From: Kalymmatonema hyalinum WJT4-NPBG1
GTDB lineage: Bacteria; Cyanobacteriota; Cyanobacteriia; Cyanobacteriales; Nostocaceae
Direction of reading: 5' to 3'
NCBI GenBank assembly: GCA_019359075.1
Contig: JAHHIB010000019.1
Span: 1 to 64,000 of the forward strand
Length of the DNA stretch: 64,000 nucleotides
Shown: positions 37,769 to 47,442 of the stretch, piece by piece
How the letters are laid out: each line of letters begins with the position of its first letter
How positions within the stretch are numbered: the stretch's first letter is position 1
The notes under the pieces: generated by a model
Seen by the model: the letters and a program-made list of their open reading frames with translations, nothing else
What the model was told of the DNA's origin: nothing
Database searches by the model: none
Made by a program: the position numbers and the translations under genes

Positions 37769-38635
37769 ATGAGTCCTGCGTTGAACACTAAATGCTGCGA
37801 AGAACGAGCCAAGTTTTGGCGCGATCCAACGTTGAATAACCTGGAAATGCTACGCGCCACTTATGTCACCCAGAACTTCTCACGTCATACGCATGAAGGT
37901 TACGCAATCGGTGTGATTGAGCAAGGAATTCAACAGTTCACATACCAAGGTGCAATTCATAGAGCGCCTGCTGGTAGCATTGTCGTTATTCATCCCGGAG
38001 AAGTTCACACAGGACACGCTGGAACTCCATCAGGCTGGACTTATCGGATGCTGTATCCAGAAGTTTCGTTAGTTCAAAGAGCTACTGCTGAGTTTATGGG
38101 GCAAAAACAGCTTCCCTATTTTCCAAATCCGGTTATTCAGGATCAGCAACTGGCTGCTCAATTGCGTCAGCTTCATATTGTGATAGAAAATTCAACTTCT
38201 GTGTTGGAACGAGAATCTTGTTTTCTTTGGACTATCGCCCAATTGGTGAGGAGGTATGGCGATCGCCGCCCCTATCTTGTACCCATTCGGCAAGAGCATC
38301 AAGTTGTCCAACGCATTCAAGACTATTTGAGAGCGAATTACGCCAACAGTATTTCTCTGGAACAATTAGCTTACATCGCCAATCTCAAGCCATTGCGTCT
38401 ACTGCGATCGTTCCGTAGGGAGGTTGGGCTACCTCCTCATGCATATTTGGTACAGGTTCGAGTCACTCGTGCTAAAGCTATGCTCAGCCTAGGAGTGCCG
38501 ATCGCCCAAGTCGCTGCTGATACAGGCTTTACAGATCAAAGCCACTTGACTCGCCACTTTAAGCGTCTGGTTGGGGTAACGCCGAGACAGTATACTTTAG
38601 GATGCTGCAAAAACGTCCAAGATTTGCTGCTTTAG
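37769..38635 (+). CDS. AraC family transcriptional regulator
   Basis: 288 residues. An N-terminal cupin (AraC-binding) domain has HTHEGYAIGVIEQGIQQF and IVVIHPGEVHTGH. The C-terminal double HTH at about residues 190-280 reads ISLEQLAYIANLKPLRLLRS and IAQVAADTGFTDQSHLTRHF with the terminal KRLVGVTPRQY. It is immediately upstream of azlC-azlD and divergent from an EamA exporter gene, so it likely controls both. Confidence 0.93.
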   Translation: MSPALNTKCCEERAKFWRDPTLNNLEMLRATYVTQNFSRHTHEGYAIGVIEQGIQQFTYQGAIHRAPAGSIVVIHPGEVHTGHAGTPSGWTYRMLYPEVSLVQRATAEFMGQKQLPYFPNPVIQDQQLAAQLRQLHIVIENSTSVLERESCFLWTIAQLVRRYGDRRPYLVPIRQEHQVVQRIQDYLRANYANSISLEQLAYIANLKPLRLLRSFRREVGLPPHAYLVQVRVTRAKAMLSLGVPIAQVAADTGFTDQSHLTRHFKRLVGVTPRQYTLGCCKNVQDLLL

Positions 38636-38674
38636 ATTGCTTAGGCTGGAGATATACTCAATTTCTAAACTGTG

Positions 38675-39415
38675 ATGACTCGTTCATCTTCGTGGCAAGC
38701 ATCTGCTTCAACACCCTTTTCAGAATTTTTGGCAGGAAGCCGAGCAATTGTGCCGTTGGTTGTGGGAGCAATTCCCTTTGGCTTCATTTTCGGAACTTTG
38801 GCAACAAACAGTGGGCTATCCTTCGCGGAAACTTTGGCAATGTCTGCTTTCGTGTATGCTGGAGCAGCGCAATTTATCGCACTCAGTTTACTGACGACAG
38901 GAACAGCACTGCCGCTGATTTTGTTAACAATATTTATTGTAAATTTACGCCATTTGCTGTATGCAATTACTCTGATTCCTCATGTGCAACATCTGCCTCA
39001 GCATTGGAAACTTGCAATTGGGTTTTGCTTGACGGATGAAAGTTTTGCGGTAGCTATTGCTCGCTATAACCTCAATGACACTTCTCCTCACAAGCATTGG
39101 TATTATCTAGGTGCTAGCTTACTGATGTATGGCAACTGGCAACTGTGTACGATAGCCGGATTATTAGTTGGTCAGTTTCTACCAAATGCTGCAAGCTGGG
39201 GACTGGATTTCGCCATGTGTGTTACGTTCATCGGCATGGTGATTGCCTACCTCACCAGTGCGCCAATGGTGGTGACAGTATTGGTTACAGGGCTTGTTTC
39301 AGTGTGGGCACATTCGCTACCACACCAGTTGGGCTTAATTGTGGCAGTGCTAGCAGGTATCTTGGCGGGAGTCGGGACAGAACGAATTCAATTAAAAAGG
39401 CAGCGCAATGAATGA
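38675..39415 (+). CDS. azlC: AzlC family branched-chain amino acid exporter subunit
   Basis: 246 residues from ATG 38675. Family motifs: AIVPLVVGAIPFGFIFGTLA, FVYAGAAQFIALSLL and NLRHLLYAITLIPHV. With AzlD it forms a two-component exporter for branched-chain amino acids or analogues in the inner membrane. It overlaps azlD by 8 bp, so the two are translationally coupled. Confidence 0.92.
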   Translation: MTRSSSWQASASTPFSEFLAGSRAIVPLVVGAIPFGFIFGTLATNSGLSFAETLAMSAFVYAGAAQFIALSLLTTGTALPLILLTIFIVNLRHLLYAITLIPHVQHLPQHWKLAIGFCLTDESFAVAIARYNLNDTSPHKHWYYLGASLLMYGNWQLCTIAGLLVGQFLPNAASWGLDFAMCVTFIGMVIAYLTSAPMVVTVLVTGLVSVWAHSLPHQLGLIVAVLAGILAGVGTERIQLKRQRNE

Positions 39416-39725
39416 ACTGTATCTCATTGTCGGAATGGCATTGGTGACGTTTTCAATTCGCTATGGATTCATTGGGATCAGTCGTCGGATTAAGCTGCCT
39501 GCTTCAGTGACGCAAATGCTGCGCTATATCCCTCCTGCAGTTTTAACAGCGATCGCAGTTCCTGCAGTTTTGATAACGAATGGCGGTGAACTCATGCTCA
39601 ATTACACCAATGCTCGTTTGGTGGGAGCGATCGCTGCAATTTTGATTAGCTTTTGGACAAAAAATTTGCTGTTGACTATTGTGCTGGGAATGCTGGTATT
39701 TTTTTGCTGGCAGTGGCTTGTGTAA
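39408..39725 (+). CDS. azlD: AzlD family small subunit
   Basis: 105 residues and four membrane helices. AzlD signature: TFSIRYGFIGISRRIKLPA, LRYIPPAVLTAIAVPAVL and NARLVGAIAAILISFWTKN. Partner of AzlC. Confidence 0.92.
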   Translation: MNELYLIVGMALVTFSIRYGFIGISRRIKLPASVTQMLRYIPPAVLTAIAVPAVLITNGGELMLNYTNARLVGAIAAILISFWTKNLLLTIVLGMLVFFCWQWLV

Positions 39726-39924
39726 ATTTCATCCAGAAAGGGCGATTAGACCAACCCTAATCGCCTTCAGCACCAAATCAGAACCGCTCATTGTACTAAA
39801 TCCTCGGTCTCAAAAAACAAGCCAGGTGTATAAGTTGTGTGATCGATGAACTCATTTGTAGAAATTATGTGAAGAAACTACGAAAAATCGATAGAATTAT
39901 GAATGTTTATGCAGAGTAAGTGCA

Positions 39925-40470
39925 ATGGTATCACATCCAACAGTGCCACGAAAATTAACTTTTCATAAAAATACTGTAAGTCTATCGAGTAATAGTAGTA
40001 TATTGAGTACGGACTTGAATAGCCAAAACTACACTCTTTTGGATCTGTCTTCCAAAGTAGAATACGCGCTGCTGGCACTTCTAGAACTGGCTAGCAATAA
40101 GGGAAAGAGAGCCCCTCTAACTATGAGTGAAATCACTGCAAAGCAACCGATACCGGAGCGATATCTGGAACAAATTCTTACCAATTTGCGGCGAGCAGGT
40201 GTTGTACAGAGTCATCGTGGCTCAAGAGGAGGCTTCGTTTTAGTTCGTGAACCTTGGCAAATTACTTTGCTGGAAATTGTCACTTTGGTGGAAGGTGAAC
40301 GCAAAGAGAGAGGATCCTCTGTTACTCCCACTTTGGAAAGGAATTTGGTTCATGAAATTTGGGAGCAAGCCAACATCGCCTCTATTGAGGTTTTGCGCAG
40401 CTATACACTGCAAGACTTGTGTCAGCAAAGAGAGGCTCGCTTGCAGCAGGGTCCAATGTATTACATTTAG
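39925..40470 (+). CDS. Rrf2 family regulator (CymR-like)
   Basis: The Rrf2 winged HTH starts at LSSKVEYALLALLELAS, with PIPERYLEQILTNLRRAGVV and RGSRGGFVLVREPWQITLL. The usual three-cysteine Fe-S cluster is absent (a single C near the C-terminus), as in CymR-type regulators of sulfur metabolism. Because homologues begin at this motif, TTG 40039 may be the real start; ATG 39925 adds 38 unconserved residues. The C-terminal MYYI is shared with the second Rrf2 gene at 44299. Confidence 0.87.
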   Translation: MVSHPTVPRKLTFHKNTVSLSSNSSILSTDLNSQNYTLLDLSSKVEYALLALLELASNKGKRAPLTMSEITAKQPIPERYLEQILTNLRRAGVVQSHRGSRGGFVLVREPWQITLLEIVTLVEGERKERGSSVTPTLERNLVHEIWEQANIASIEVLRSYTLQDLCQQREARLQQGPMYYI

Positions 40471-40903
40471 ACACTCTCAGAGTCACCATATGCGCATAGC
40501 AAAAGATTTCACACAGTTAGGCAAACGAACTCTAGTTCGCTGAAGCGAGATTCCCTAACACTGGGAGGTGATTGCGTGGAAGGCGATCGCCTTTATGCGG
40601 GGCTGAGTCCAGAGGACACGCACTCGCGTTCGTGCCATCGCTCACAAAGCAGCCGCTTTTATCAAAGATTTCATTCGATTAAAGCGCCGCTACCATTTAA
40701 TTGTAACAATGCTCACTTTAAAGCGCAGGCAAGTGCAGAGTGTAGGAGAAAAAGCGGTGCGGGAGGGAAACCTTCCGGAGCCACCCCCGTGCGGAGGTTC
40801 CCTCCGCCCTTGGGGAGTGGCGTCAAACGACTGGCGCTTTTGGGGCGCGGCGGAGAATGTTACTACTTTTCTGACTACACCCTACAACTCACGCCCAGCT
40901 TCA
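40471..40903. other. Intergenic repeat mosaic
   Basis: Contains HIP1-type palindromes (GGCGATCGCC) and a GGGAGGGAAACCTTCC ... GGAGGTTCCCTCC inverted pair at 40768-40805. No gene is supported. Confidence 0.55.
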
Positions 40904-41344
40904 TTACTCAACTATGACTGTATTTAACGAGTCCAGAGGAACTGTAAAGACGTAATAGACAACCCCAATTCCCAGAAGTATGACAGCGAGGCTGGAGAGG
41001 ATAACCCATCGATCTGCTGGTTCGTAGGTATCCTCGTCGATGTCGCGACGCACAGTCAGGTAATGCTGACCTGAAAGCATTACTGTTAGCAAACCAACTA
41101 ATGAAAAGGCTAAACCTAACTTCCAACCATTACCAGGTGCTTGAGGTGCCAGAGGAGGACGGAGGAGACGCAAGCGGACAATAAGAACACCAAACCCCAT
41201 CAGGGCAATTCCACTCCTCATCCATGCTAGATAAGTACGTTCGTTTGCTAAATGCTCCCGCACTCTATCTGAACGTGGTTTCGTTGACTTTTCTTTTTCT
41301 GAAGCTTCTCCATTAGCCTTCATAAATTTGAATGGTAGCTGCAT
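40904..41344 (-). CDS. DUF202 membrane protein (YidH-like)
   Basis: 146 residues. DUF202 signature VREHLANERTYLAWMRSGIALMGFGVL begins at about residue 28, with three membrane helices: about 43-58, 77-92 and 115-135. A charged N-terminus precedes it. ATG 41344 and ATG 41323 are both possible starts. Function unknown. Confidence 0.88.
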   Translation of the reverse strand: MQLPFKFMKANGEASEKEKSTKPRSDRVREHLANERTYLAWMRSGIALMGFGVLIVRLRLLRPPLAPQAPGNGWKLGLAFSLVGLLTVMLSGQHYLTVRRDIDEDTYEPADRWVILSSLAVILLGIGVVYYVFTVPLDSLNTVIVE

Positions 41345-41836
41345 TGATACAACCTTTTAATCTCTTCTATGAAACTGAGCAAAATCTATTTTAGAAAAGT
41401 TAATCTTCCTCTTCTATATTTGTTTGAAGAGTATTCCAAACCTGACAATAAGAATTAAAATGAATATTTTAATTTCTTGAAAAAGTAATAAACTTTATTT
41501 GTATTATACAGCAAAATTAATAAAATTTTAAGACTTCTATTATGTTAATTTTAAATAAGGCAGTGAAATCTGAGAGCAATTTTAAAGACTTTCATAATAT
41601 TTCTATTTTTTTATATTTTTTATTTTCTGAATTCAAGTCAAAAATATGGCATAAGTTTGACTACGTTTGAACTCAGAATCATTTGTCATAATTGGATTTG
41701 AGATTTTTTTTGAGACGAAGTCGAAAGTCGAGGTGACAAAACCTGAGATTTCTTCGTCTTTGCAATCGTTTTTTCCTTTCTAAATCTCAGGGATTTTTCT
41801 GTGGGGTCATTCTGATTTGTGAATTCTAAGTTTTTT
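41345..41836. other. AT-rich intergenic region
   Basis: No gene is supported. A CCTGAGATTT ... AAATCTCAGG inverted repeat (41742-41791) is followed by GATTTTT on the plus strand. It lies between the ends of DUF202 upstream DNA and the cadmium-transporter-type gene. Confidence 0.5.
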
Positions 41837-42562
41837 TCAATTTTTTTCAACTTCAGATGCAACTTCAGGTGTTTTCCAAAGGTTCTTACTTACACTCAGC
41901 AAGCAAAAAAAGCTTATGACTAAAGTGAGTACAGCCAAAGCAGGATTTTCCAAAGTGTGACAGTCCACTAATATCAAAACTCCCAACCCAATCAGAACAA
42001 AGGGAACAAGTTGATTACCGTAGCGGGTTAAGATATCAACCATCATCGGTATGCGGGTTAACTGGTATGCTGTATAACACCAAACTGCCACAAGCGAGAA
42101 AAATACTCCCAGGATGACTGCCAAACTCTCCCAAGTACTGCTAGCAAATAACGGTGCGTAGATAGCTATGTTGTCACTCCCATTAGCAACTGTCACAGCA
42201 GCAACACTATAGGTTTGGGGAGACAAAAAGCTAGTCAACCAAGGTCTATCAGACTCTTCTTTTTCTACCTGTACTTCAGGATTATCGTTATCCTCCTGGT
42301 TTAGCCAACGACTGATGCCAATCATAATGGGAGCAATGCCTAGCAATCCGATCCAAGGTTCAGGTAGGATTAGGCTGCCGAAGAAACTAGGTAGGCTGGC
42401 GATAACCAAGCCACTAAAACCAAGGTATTGACCAGTAATGATGTGACGACTACGGAACATTGCATTCACCTGGGAGAAAAACAGAGAGAGAATGACAATG
42501 TCGTCGAGGTTGGTAGCAACGAAGGCAGACAGCCCTGTGGGAATTGCTGTGTATAAGCTCAT
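41837..42562 (-). CDS. CadD family transporter (copy 1)
   Basis: 241 residues, LysE-superfamily CadD type: FVATNLDDIVILSLFFSQVN, ITGQYLGFSGLVIASLPSFFG, then LLGIAPIMIGISRWLN and VAAVTVANGSDNIAIYAPLFA. The central loop is acidic. CadD proteins are annotated as cadmium or quaternary-ammonium exporters, and the true substrate here is unknown. It diverges from a LysR gene across about 570 bp. Confidence 0.87.
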   Translation of the reverse strand: MSLYTAIPTGLSAFVATNLDDIVILSLFFSQVNAMFRSRHIITGQYLGFSGLVIASLPSFFGSLILPEPWIGLLGIAPIMIGISRWLNQEDNDNPEVQVEKEESDRPWLTSFLSPQTYSVAAVTVANGSDNIAIYAPLFASSTWESLAVILGVFFSLVAVWCYTAYQLTRIPMMVDILTRYGNQLVPFVLIGLGVLILVDCHTLENPALAVLTLVISFFCLLSVSKNLWKTPEVASEVEKN

Positions 42563-43129
42563 TTCTGTTTGTCCTTTGTTCTTATCTTTTGCTTGCGTTG
42601 TCTAAGCTGACGTTAGATTTCGTCATCAAGCGATGAACGAATCACCACTGGAGGAGTTGCTTGCTTTGTCGTCATCACCCCGTCAGAGGCTCGACAGTTT
42701 TCACTTTATTGCTACCCATCAGTAGAAGCAAATATTGTTTTTTGTCAAAGTCATAGATTGAATTTATGAATTGTTCTAGCTTTTGTAAAATAAATCACGC
42801 TTATAATTTGTCATTTACAGTTACAAGCAGGAGGTTGACCTTAAGTCTTAATTTCTGACAGCAACGTTTGTGGTATGTTTGACTATGAAAGTCTTTAATA
42901 GTTTCATTTTTTACTCAGTAGGTAAACAGGAACCTATTTATGAAGTCACTACTGATACTACTTTGCTCTATCTTTTTAACTAGGCTTAAGTAGAGAAGTT
43001 GAAGCGAAATATGTCAGCAAAACTTGAATTTCAACAACGGAATTCCTCTATAATTACCGTACAATACTATACGATATGTTAGCCGATAGTGGCGAAAATA
43101 AAACACCCAAGAAGTCTTAAAGAGCCAAA
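42563..43129. promoter_or_regulatory. Divergent control region between CadD copy 1 and the LysR gene
   Basis: A long 5' region with no gene. At 43058-43073 the sequence CGTACAATACTATACG is an imperfect palindrome (CGTA-N8-TACG), 60 bp before the LysR start. It is a candidate operator for LysR autoregulation or for one of the nearby Rrf2 proteins. This is a guess from symmetry. Confidence 0.4.
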
Positions 43130-44053
43130 ATGACGCTTGAGCAGTTGCGAATTTTTTTAGCAGTTGCGGAAGTCATGCACTTTACGCGTGCCGCAGAAAC
43201 GCTTTACATTACTCAGCCCGCTGTCAGTGCAGCGATTCAAAGCCTGGAAGCAGAATACGGTGTGAAACTATTCCATAGAATTGGTCGCCATGTCGAAATT
43301 ACTGATGCTGGGAAGTTGCTCCAAATGGAAGCGCAGAAAATTATTGACCAAGTTTCTTTGACGGAGCGCGGCTTGCGAGAATTGAACAATCTGCAACGGG
43401 GTGAGTTAAAGTTGGCATCAAGTCTAACTATCGGTAACTACTGGTTACCAGACAAAATTAGCCAGTTCAAGCGCGAATATCCCGGCATCCATATCGATTG
43501 TACGTTGGGTAATGCAGAAGAAATTTGCGAAGGGACAGCGACAGGGCTTTTTGATTTTGGTTTAGTGACAGGAGAAGTGAAACCCTCACTAAGGAGCTCT
43601 TTGGAGCAGGAAGTTGTGGGGAGCGATCGCCTACAAATTGTTGTCGGCACATCTCACCCTTGGTTTAATCGCACAGAAATTTCCCCAGCGGAACTGCATG
43701 GCACTAGTTGGGTGATGCGAGAGTCAGGTTCGGGAGCGCAACAAATGTTTGAGCAAGCCTTGCAAAATTGGGGAATTGACCCAGCCGAATTGGATGTTGT
43801 TTTCGTCTTCAGCAGTAGCGAAATGGTAAAGGCATTGGTGGAAAGCGGTGTTGGTGCTGCTGCCATTCCTGAATTGATGGTCAGAAAAGAACTACAGCTG
43901 TCTACACTTCACCCAATTCATATCGTAGATAGAGGTTCTGGTACAAAGCTAGAAATTGTTCAACCTGTTTGGAAGCTCAAACACCGACAGCGGTTTCAGA
44001 CTCGAATTGCCAATGCTTTTGAACAAATTTTGACCCAATGCGTTATGGTTTAG
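43130..44053 (+). CDS. LysR family transcriptional regulator
   Basis: 307 residues. N-terminal LysR HTH: MTLEQLRIFLAVAEVMHFTR then TLYITQPAVSAAIQSLE. The effector domain carries LASSLTIGNYWLPDKISQF, GLFDFGLVTGE and SWVMRESGSGAQQMFE. This pattern is common in CysL/CbbR-type regulators, but the effector cannot be told. It sits between CadD copy 1 and the second Rrf2 gene. Confidence 0.92.
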   Translation: MTLEQLRIFLAVAEVMHFTRAAETLYITQPAVSAAIQSLEAEYGVKLFHRIGRHVEITDAGKLLQMEAQKIIDQVSLTERGLRELNNLQRGELKLASSLTIGNYWLPDKISQFKREYPGIHIDCTLGNAEEICEGTATGLFDFGLVTGEVKPSLRSSLEQEVVGSDRLQIVVGTSHPWFNRTEISPAELHGTSWVMRESGSGAQQMFEQALQNWGIDPAELDVVFVFSSSEMVKALVESGVGAAAIPELMVRKELQLSTLHPIHIVDRGSGTKLEIVQPVWKLKHRQRFQTRIANAFEQILTQCVMV

Positions 44054-44298
44054 GCGTCTAGTCAGAAGAGCAACACAAGACTTAACTCAAATTTTTGCTT
44101 TTTTCAATCACTTTTATTTATCAAAACGAAAAATAAAAGTATTTGCTTTTATTAAAGCTCTTCTTTATACTAGGATAACTATGCCAAAATAAGGTTGTCC
44201 ATATATTGCCTGCGTGATAGTGACCCAAATTCTATTGTTTAGGCTGATATTCAGCCTCATTGCAGGAAATAACTAACTGGGTCTTTTTTCTCTTGCAT

Positions 44299-44736
44299 AT
44301 GGAACTCTCTAATAAATTTGAGTATGCAATTCTCTCTCTCGTAGCGCTAGCCGCTTGCTATGCTACTGGTGAATCTTTGCAGATCCGTGAAATAGCAGCG
44401 CGACAAAATATACCAAACCGCTATTTAGAAGAAATTCTTGCCACATTAAGGCGTGGAGGTTTGATTAAGAGCATACGCGGCGTCAAAGGGGGCTACGTTT
44501 TAGCACGAGATCCCCAAAAAATGACTCTTCTAGATGCTTTCCGTTGCATAGAAGGATTAGACGCTGTGGGGCGTGAGCAAAATTCCACTCCGACAACAGT
44601 AGAAACTGAAGTGATTCAACAGATGTGGCAAGATGCGAGTCAAGCAGCTTACTCTGTTCTCGAAAAGTATACGCTCCACGACCTTTGTGAGCAACGGGAG
44701 AAACGACGACAAATGGAACTTATGTACTACATCTAA
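44299..44736 (+). CDS. Rrf2 family regulator (CymR-like, copy 2)
   Basis: 145 residues from ATG 44299 (MELSNKFEYAILSLVALA), the family's usual start. HTH and wing: NIPNRYLEEILATLRRGGLI and RGVKGGYVLARDPQKMTLL. No three-Cys iron-sulfur motif. The C-terminus YTLHDLCEQREKRRQMELMY followed by YI closely parallels the Rrf2 protein at 39925. It converges with CadD copy 2. Confidence 0.92.
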   Translation: MELSNKFEYAILSLVALAACYATGESLQIREIAARQNIPNRYLEEILATLRRGGLIKSIRGVKGGYVLARDPQKMTLLDAFRCIEGLDAVGREQNSTPTTVETEVIQQMWQDASQAAYSVLEKYTLHDLCEQREKRRQMELMYYI

Positions 44737-44787
44737 CGAATTTATAATTCGTAATTCGTAATTCGTAATTAAGTTGTTAATTATGAA
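44737..44787. terminator. Inverted repeat between convergent genes
   Basis: AATTCGTAATT-type units on the left pair with AATTACGAATT on the right around GTTG. It probably ends both the Rrf2 gene and the convergent CadD gene. Confidence 0.55.
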
Positions 44788-45477
44788 TTACGAATTATTG
44801 TCTTCTTTTACAAGAATACCCAAACATAGACAGCTAGCTAGGAGTTTTATTGGGTTCAAAGCGTCACTTTTTAAAACAATAAAAGTCCCTAATGCCATCA
44901 AAACAAAAGGCACAAGATAATTGCCGTATTGAGTTAGGATATCAGCTATTCCTGTTTGATGGGTTAATTTGTATGCGGAATAGCACCAAACTCCTATAAG
45001 CAGAAAAAAGACCGCTATAATCACCAAAAAACTTCCTAAATCGGTACTTGCAAATAACGGTATGTAAACGCTAATGTTATCGCTACCGTTAGCAATAGTG
45101 ATAGCAGCGACACTGTAGGTTTGGGGAGAAATAAAACTAGCAAAAGTCCTGTCTTCTAATTGTTCTGTTTCTGCTGCGGCTTCATTTGAAGAATCTTCTT
45201 CTTGATTTACCAAACTGCTGATACCTATAGCAATAGGTATCAAACCTAGTAATCCAATCCAGTTTGGCGGTAAGACTAAACCACCAAATAAACCAGGGAG
45301 ACTGGCAATGACAAGTGCTGTGAACCCTAGATATTGACCTGCAATAATCTGCCTACGAGTGAAGGTAGAATTTACTTGAGAAAAAAAGAGCAACAGGATA
45401 AGGATATCATCGATATTAGTGGCGGTGAAGGCAACTATCCCTGTGCTAATTGCAGAAACTAACTCACTCATGTACAT
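44788..45477 (-). CDS. CadD family transporter (copy 2)
   Basis: 229 residues; ATG 45471 is an alternative start two codons in. Same motifs as copy 1: FTATNIDDILILLLFFSQVN, IIAGQYLGFTALVIASLPGL and VAAITIANGSDNISVYIPLFA. Its start lies about 60 bp from the start of CadD copy 3 on the opposite strand, so the two share a divergent promoter region. Confidence 0.88.
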   Translation of the reverse strand: MYMSELVSAISTGIVAFTATNIDDILILLLFFSQVNSTFTRRQIIAGQYLGFTALVIASLPGLFGGLVLPPNWIGLLGLIPIAIGISSLVNQEEDSSNEAAAETEQLEDRTFASFISPQTYSVAAITIANGSDNISVYIPLFASTDLGSFLVIIAVFFLLIGVWCYSAYKLTHQTGIADILTQYGNYLVPFVLMALGTFIVLKSDALNPIKLLASCLCLGILVKEDNNS

Positions 45478-45539
45478 ATCATGATTTGATTTTTTATAAT
45501 TTATTATTTTGATGAGATGATATTTTATGATTATTGAGC

Positions 45540-46205
45540 ATGACTCAACTTTGGACAGCTTTGACTGAAAGTATCATCGCCTTCGTTGCCACCAATATTG
45601 ATGATATCCTTATCCTGTTGCTATTTTTCTCACAAGTCGATGCCAATTTTCGACGACGACATATTGTCATTGGTCAGTACTTTGGTTTTGCAGCTATCAT
45701 CATTGCCAGCTTACCAGGGTTCTTTGGTGGGTTGCTAGTCCCACGAGAATGGATTGGATTTCTGGGATTACTACCTATAGCAATTGGTTTCAAGCAACTG
45801 GTGCAAAAAGAAGAAACTACGGAAGTTCAGACAGTAACGAGTGATTTTCAGCAGTCCTCACATAGTCACCCCATAGTGTCTTTTCTCTTGAGTCTTTTAC
45901 ATCCTCAAACTTATAAAGTCGCAGCGGTCACGCTTGCTAATGGTGGTGATAATATCAGTATCTACATACCCTTATTTGCTGGTAAGAGCTTTGCCAGTTT
46001 GCAAGTCACTTTAATTGTATTTTTTCTGATGGTAGGGGTTTGGTGTGCTATTGCTTATCTATTAGCTCGTCAAGGTGCGATCGCTTCTATGTTAAGCCGC
46101 TATGCTAGAACTGCTGTTCCTTTCGTGTTGATTTCCCTCGGTCTTTTGATCATGTATGAAAGAGGAACATTCAGCCTATTATTTCGCTCACACTGGGGAA
46201 ACTAA
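45540..46205 (+). CDS. CadD family transporter (copy 3)
   Basis: 221 residues from ATG 45540. Motifs FVATNIDDILILLLFFSQVD, IVIGQYFGFAAIIIASLPGF and VAAVTLANGGDNISIYIPLF. The middle loop has His and Gln residues (DFQQSSHSHPIVS) that could touch metal. Its last 18 bp overlap the convergent TauE/SafE gene. Confidence 0.88.
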   Translation: MTQLWTALTESIIAFVATNIDDILILLLFFSQVDANFRRRHIVIGQYFGFAAIIIASLPGFFGGLLVPREWIGFLGLLPIAIGFKQLVQKEETTEVQTVTSDFQQSSHSHPIVSFLLSLLHPQTYKVAAVTLANGGDNISIYIPLFAGKSFASLQVTLIVFFLMVGVWCAIAYLLARQGAIASMLSRYARTAVPFVLISLGLLIMYERGTFSLLFRSHWGN

Positions 46206-46985
46206 CTTGTAACTCACCATGAGCAAGAGTGTGTAAATGATAAACCGCAGTGGGCGTTGAGGCGCAAGCTGGCAAAGTTTAGCACCAAGAAGTACCCCAG
46301 GTACAGAGCCGAACCATATTGGTAATACCAAACTCCAGTCAACTGTCCCAAGGGTGAGGTGTCCAAGGGCAGTAAAAAATAATAAAATTGCTGCTTGTGA
46401 AATATCTGTACCGACTAACTTACGAGCATCTAGCTGAAAAAAGGCAATCAGCACCAATGCAAACATTGAACCGGAGGAGACACTCGTTAAACCAACTAAA
46501 CAGCCTAAAAGAGCTCCTACACTCATTGCTAAAGCACGGCCCAACTTCGTTTTTAAGTTAAACTTTGGCAATTCTGGTAATTTCACATTTGGGAAAAATG
46601 TCAATAGCAGCAGTTGTGCGAGTGCTGACAAGGTGACAAACAGAATCATCATCCCAACCAATTGCAGCATCATGTGGTCTAGATTATGCTCTCCTGTTTG
46701 TTTAATGGAGTGCAAAATTCCTACCCCAAACAGCGATCCAGGAACGCTGCCAAAGGCAAGCCATTTCACCACTTGCACGTCCACGGTTTGCTGCTCCCAG
46801 TGCTTGAAGCCGCCGACAAACTTCATCAACGTGGCAGCTACAACATCAGAACTCACAGCGATCGAAGGCGGAACCTGGAACAAAAAAATAAGCATTGGCG
46901 TGATCAGAGATGCTCCGCCAATGCCTGTTAAACCTACAATAATACCAATGAAGAAGCTGAATAAGGGTAGTAATGAGTAATTCAT
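46188..46985 (-). CDS. TauE/SafE family transporter (second copy)
   Basis: 265 residues, about eight membrane helices: IGIIVGLTGIGGASLITPML, VAATLMKFVGGF, then LLGCLVGLTSVSSGSMFALV and LVGTDISQAAILLFFTALGH. It differs clearly from the TauE/SafE protein at 30961. Overlaps the CadD copy 3 gene tail to tail by 18 bp. Confidence 0.88.
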   Translation of the reverse strand: MNYSLLPLFSFFIGIIVGLTGIGGASLITPMLIFLFQVPPSIAVSSDVVAATLMKFVGGFKHWEQQTVDVQVVKWLAFGSVPGSLFGVGILHSIKQTGEHNLDHMMLQLVGMMILFVTLSALAQLLLLTFFPNVKLPELPKFNLKTKLGRALAMSVGALLGCLVGLTSVSSGSMFALVLIAFFQLDARKLVGTDISQAAILLFFTALGHLTLGTVDWSLVLPIWFGSVPGVLLGAKLCQLAPQRPLRFIIYTLLLMVSYKLVSPV

Positions 46986-47442
46986 ACTGCTGTTCTAGTA
47001 CCAGGGTTTGATGGTGTTTTATCTCTGAGGTGAAACTCAGCGTCATAGATACAATCCCCTGTTGCTTATTAATTCCAAAAACTCAATCGGCTTACCGTAC
47101 TTTAACTTAAAAAGTGGGCAAACGTCCAGAGTAATGGCATATACGGGCATCTTTTTTTTGCTACCAAAGATTAATCGTCGCTTTGAAGCTGTATAATCCC
47201 CAAAACTTGCTCCAAGATGTGACTTACAGCAGCAATTCAGTCGTCATTCGTCAGAAGTAAAAAGGGCTTGATGTCTGGCTTTTAGAGCTTAGGCTTGTAC
47301 TTCACGCACGAACAATATGCTGTATATCATTGCCAGAAGACGACGAATTAAACCCCTCCTCACCTTTCCTTGCTCAGGGGAGATGCGGTGGCAGTGAAGT
47401 GCATAATATTAGTCGTACAAACTCTGTTAGGTTCTGTTGGAA
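46986..47442. other. Intergenic region
   Basis: No gene, clear promoter or repeat is recognised in these 450 bp. Confidence 0.5.

Noticed and set aside
42563-42720. Possible riboswitch in the CadD 5' region
   Set aside because: No conserved core of any known riboswitch could be found by eye.
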